From: Dickeya poaceiphila
Lineage (GTDB): Bacteria; Pseudomonadota; Gammaproteobacteria; Enterobacterales; Enterobacteriaceae
Length of the DNA stretch: 64,000 nucleotides
NCBI RefSeq assembly: GCF_007858975.2
Contig: NZ_CP042220.2
Location: 1,612,001 to 1,676,000 of the forward strand
Direction: 5' to 3'
Part shown: positions 61,881-64,000 of the stretch, in pieces
Layout of the letters: each line of letters opens with the position of its first letter
Numbering within the stretch: the first letter of the stretch is position 1
Made by a program: the position numbers and the translations under genes
Notes under the pieces: model-generated
The model's database searches: none
What the model was told of the DNA's origin: nothing
The model's input: only the letters and a program-made list of their open reading frames with translations

Positions 61881-62423
61881 ATGATCATCTATTTGCACGG
61901 TTTTGATTCAAGCAGTCCGGGTAATCATGAAAAAGTGCTGCAGTTGCGGTTCATCGACCCGGATGTCCGACTGATAAGTTACAGTACCCTGCATCCACGT
62001 CATGACATGCAGCATCTGCTTAGGGAAGTGGATAAGATGCTGCAAGGGAATGCAGATGATTGTCCGCTGATTTGCGGCGTCGGACTAGGGGGCTTCTGGG
62101 CTGAACGCATCGGTTTTCTGTGCGATATCCGTCAGGTGGTGTTCAACCCCAATCTGTTCCCGCAAGAGAATATGGCAGGCAAAATTGATCGCCCGGAAGA
62201 ATACGTCGATATCGCCACCAAATGTGTGGAGAATTTTCGAGAGAAAAACCGCGACCGTTGTATGGTCGTGTTGTCGCGGCATGACGATATGCTGGATAAC
62301 CAGCGCAGCGCCCGCCTGCTGGGCGAGTATTACGAAATCATCTGGAACGAGACAGAAGGCCATAAGTTCCGTGATATCTCTTCACACCTGCAACGTATCA
62401 AAGCCTTTAAATCATTAGGCTGA
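61881..62423 (+). CDS. ycfP: YcfP family alpha/beta-hydrolase-like protein
   Basis: 180 residues, equal to E. coli Ycf[36 protein letters not shown] (nucleophile elbow with Gly where Ser is usual) and [22 protein letters not shown]0227 family, function unsettled. The final gene of the hinT–ycfP run. Confidence 0.94.
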   Translation: MIIYLHGFDSSSPGNHEKVLQLRFIDPDVRLISYSTLHPRHDMQHLLREVDKMLQGNADDCPLICGVGLGGFWAERIGFLCDIRQVVFNPNLFPQENMAGKIDRPEEYVDIATKCVENFREKNRDRCMVVLSRHDDMLDNQRSARLLGEYYEIIWNETEGHKFRDISSHLQRIKAFKSLG

Positions 62424-62450
62424 TTTTCCCACCGGTTGTTTTTCATGGTT

Positions 62451-62492
62451 GTCAGGCCCGCGCCATGCGGGTTTGACAGCGCATCCTTTTTT
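62451..62492 (+). terminator. Hairpin after ycfP
   Basis: CCCGC/GCGGG (62458–62472) inside TGTCA/TGACA, then a T-run from 62486. Confidence 0.65.
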
Positions 62493-62561
62493 TAAATTCA
62501 CTCTAATTCGTTGTCTTAACCTGTCTAATTTTGCATGTTGGCGATATGTAACTAAAATAAA

Positions 62562-62575
62562 TTGATATAAATCAA
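62562..62575. promoter_or_regulatory. FNR box upstream of ndh
   Basis: TTGAT-ATAA-ATCAA, an exact FNR palindrome, about 140 bases ahead of ndh. FNR represses ndh without oxygen in E. coli. Confidence 0.85.
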
Positions 62576-62712
62576 TTTTGGTATGACCAAATGACCTTGC
62601 ATGGTATTCTCATAGCGGATATCCCATTTTATTTTCATAACCATATGTAATTTAAGGATATTGTTTTTTACTATTTATTAACTATTGGTTCACAAATTTT
62701 CAGGGGGTCATT

Positions 62713-64000
62713 TTGACATCATTGCCAATCAAGAAAATCGTGATTGTCGGCGGTGGCGCCGGAGGGCTGGAATTAGCAACCAGCCTGGGTCGCAAGCTGG
62801 GGCGTAAAAATAAAGCGGAAATCACATTGGTGGATCGCAATCACAGCCACCTGTGGAAACCACTGCTGCACGAAGTCGCAACCGGCTCGCTGGATGATGA
62901 TATGGATGCGCTGAGCTACCTGGCGCACGCCCGCAATCATCATTTCAATTTCCAACTGGGTATGCTGACCAATATTGACCGTGAACAGCGTTCTATCCAA
63001 CTGGCTGAAATCCGTAATGAACAGGGGGAACTGCTGGTGGCGGCCCGTTCATTGCCGTACGACATCCTCGTCGTTGCGTTGGGCAGTACCTCCAATGACT
63101 TCGGCACGCCGGGTGTCAAAGATCACTGTATTTTTCTGGATAACCCGAAACAGGCGCGCCGTTTTCATAATGAAATGCTCAACCTGTTCCTTAAATTCTC
63201 TGCCTCTCAGGGCGAAAACGAGAAGGTTAATATTGCGATTGTCGGGGGCGGCGCTACCGGGGTGGAATTGTCCGCTGAGCTACACAATGCAGTAAAACAA
63301 CTACACAGTTACGGGTTTGACAGCCTCAGTAATCAGGCACTGAACGTGACGCTGGTGGAAGCGGGCGAGCGTATTCTGCCTGCATTGCCACCGCGTATTT
63401 CTGCGGCGGCGCATCATGAACTGACCCAACTCGGTGTTCGCGTTCTGACCAAAACCATGGTGACCAGCGCTGAGCAGGGAGGGCTGAATACCAAGGATGG
63501 CGAATTTATTGACGCCGACCTGATGGTGTGGGCAGCGGGCATCAAAGCAGCCGACGCCATGAAGGACATCGCTGGTCTGGAAACCAACCGGATTAACCAA
63601 CTGATGGTGGAGCCAACGTTACAGACTACGCGCGATCCGGCCATTTTCGCCATTGGCGATTGTGCCTCTTGCCCTCAGCCGGGCGGCGGTTTTGTGCCTC
63701 CGCGCGCGCAGGCTGCGCATCAGATGGCATCGCGTTGTTACAGCAACATTCTGGCGTTGATGAATAATCAGCCGCTGAAACCCTATGTCTACAAAGACCA
63801 CGGTTCGCTGGTGTCATTGTCCAAATTCAGTACCGTTGGCAGCCTGATGGGCAACCTGATGCGCGGCTCGGTGATGGTGGAGGGACGGATTGCCCGCTTC
63901 GTTTACATTTCGCTATATCGTATGCATCAGATTGCACTGCATGGCTATCTCAAAACCGGCCTGATGATGCTGGTCGGCAGCATCAATCGAGTCATTCGTC
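62713..64000 (+). CDS. ndh: NADH dehydrogenase II (3' end outside window)
   Basis: 429 residues are visible; a few C-terminal ones lie beyond the window. It has the FAD-binding [40 protein letters not shown], the NADH-binding [18 protein letters not shown], and [16 protein letters not shown] single-subunit, non-proton-pumping NADH:quinone oxidoreductase at the inner membrane. It starts with TTG 62713 (GGGGG before), as in E. coli. An FNR box lies upstream. Confidence 0.97.
   Translation, partial: MTSLPIKKIVIVGGGAGGLELATSLGRKLGRKNKAEITLVDRNHSHLWKPLLHEVATGSLDDDMDALSYLAHARNHHFNFQLGMLTNIDREQRSIQLAEIRNEQGELLVAARSLPYDILVVALGSTSNDFGTPGVKDHCIFLDNPKQARRFHNEMLNLFLKFSASQGENEKVNIAIVGGGATGVELSAELHNAVKQLHSYGFDSLSNQALNVTLVEAGERILPALPPRISAAAHHELTQLGVRVLTKTMVTSAEQGGLNTKDGEFIDADLMVWAAGIKAADAMKDIAGLETNRINQLMVEPTLQTTRDPAIFAIGDCASCPQPGGGFVPPRAQAAHQMASRCYSNILALMNNQPLKPYVYKDHGSLVSLSKFSTVGSLMGNLMRGSVMVEGRIARFVYISLYRMHQIALHGYLKTGLMMLVGSINRVIR

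Noticed and set aside
1-64000. CRISPR arrays, prophage or intact insertion sequences
   Set aside because: No regular spacer-repeat pattern, no integrase, transposase or phage structural genes were seen.

Overview
The window is a stretch of enterobacterial chromosome. Gene order and protein similarity (fabA–ycbZ–matP; opgGH–mdtG–lpxL; yceI–yceJ–bssS–dinI–pyrC; rne/rluC–yceF–yceD–rpmF–plsX–fabHDG–acpP–fabF–pabC–mltG–tmk–holB–ycfH–ptsG; hinT–ycfL–lpoB–thiK–nagZ–ycfP–ndh) follow the Escherichia coli K-12 backbone. The sequence is diverged from E. coli, and betIBA, flagellar regulators and chemoreceptors sit in the same window. That best fits a soft-rot member of the Pectobacteriaceae, most likely Dickeya. 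The genus call is an inference from remembered family sequences; no search was run.

Layout. (1) 1–8.0 kb is a visibly AT-rich block of five co-directional genes: a truncated TPR/SPINDLY-type O-GlcNAc-transferase-like protein, a VioA-like sugar aminotransferase, an ATP-grasp ligase, a Gfo/Idh/MocA oxidoreductase, and an unusual 787-residue fusion of a GT2 glycosyltransferase, a radical-SAM domain and a C-terminal Rossmann-like domain. It lies directly upstream of fliA–fliZ and is best read as part of a flagellin or surface glycosylation island. (2) 8.6–14.3 kb holds fliA, fliZ, phoH with a long structured leader and a candidate Pho box, a chemoreceptor, tRNA-Ser(GGA) and an RpiB/LacAB-like isomerase. 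(3) 14.4–18.4 kb is the betIBA choline-to-glycine-betaine operon with a striking BetI-type operator. (4) 18.5–21.5 kb is fabA (with FabR and FadR sites), the Lon-like ycbZ and matP.

(5) 21.5–28.2 kb is a lineage-variable segment where E. coli would have sulA–ompA next to matP. It contains an orphan OrtT/GhoT-like membrane toxin, an Arc-type ribbon-helix-helix regulator behind a CRP site, an expanded ERIC-like element, a second chemoreceptor with a CheR/CheB docking pentapeptide, and a PepSY/DUF2946 pair rich in His and Met. (6) 28.2–39.3 kb holds opgGH, mdtG, lpxL, a decayed C-terminal remnant of trhO, yceI–yceJ, bssS, dinI with a LexA box, pyrC and a small ABM-domain protein. (7) 39.3–55.4 kb holds rne and rluC (divergent), yceF, and the long yceD–rpmF–fatty-acid-synthesis–pabC–mltG–tmk–holB–ycfH run. 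(8) 55.4–64 kb holds ptsG with Mlc- and SgrS-like sites, an Ldh-family dehydrogenase, hinT–ycfL–lpoB–thiK–nagZ–ycfP and the start of ndh behind an FNR box.

The most promising candidate for something undescribed is the glycosylation block, in particular the GT2–radical-SAM–Rossmann fusion together with the ATP-grasp/aminotransferase/oxidoreductase trio. No CRISPR array, prophage, intact insertion sequence or rRNA operon was seen.
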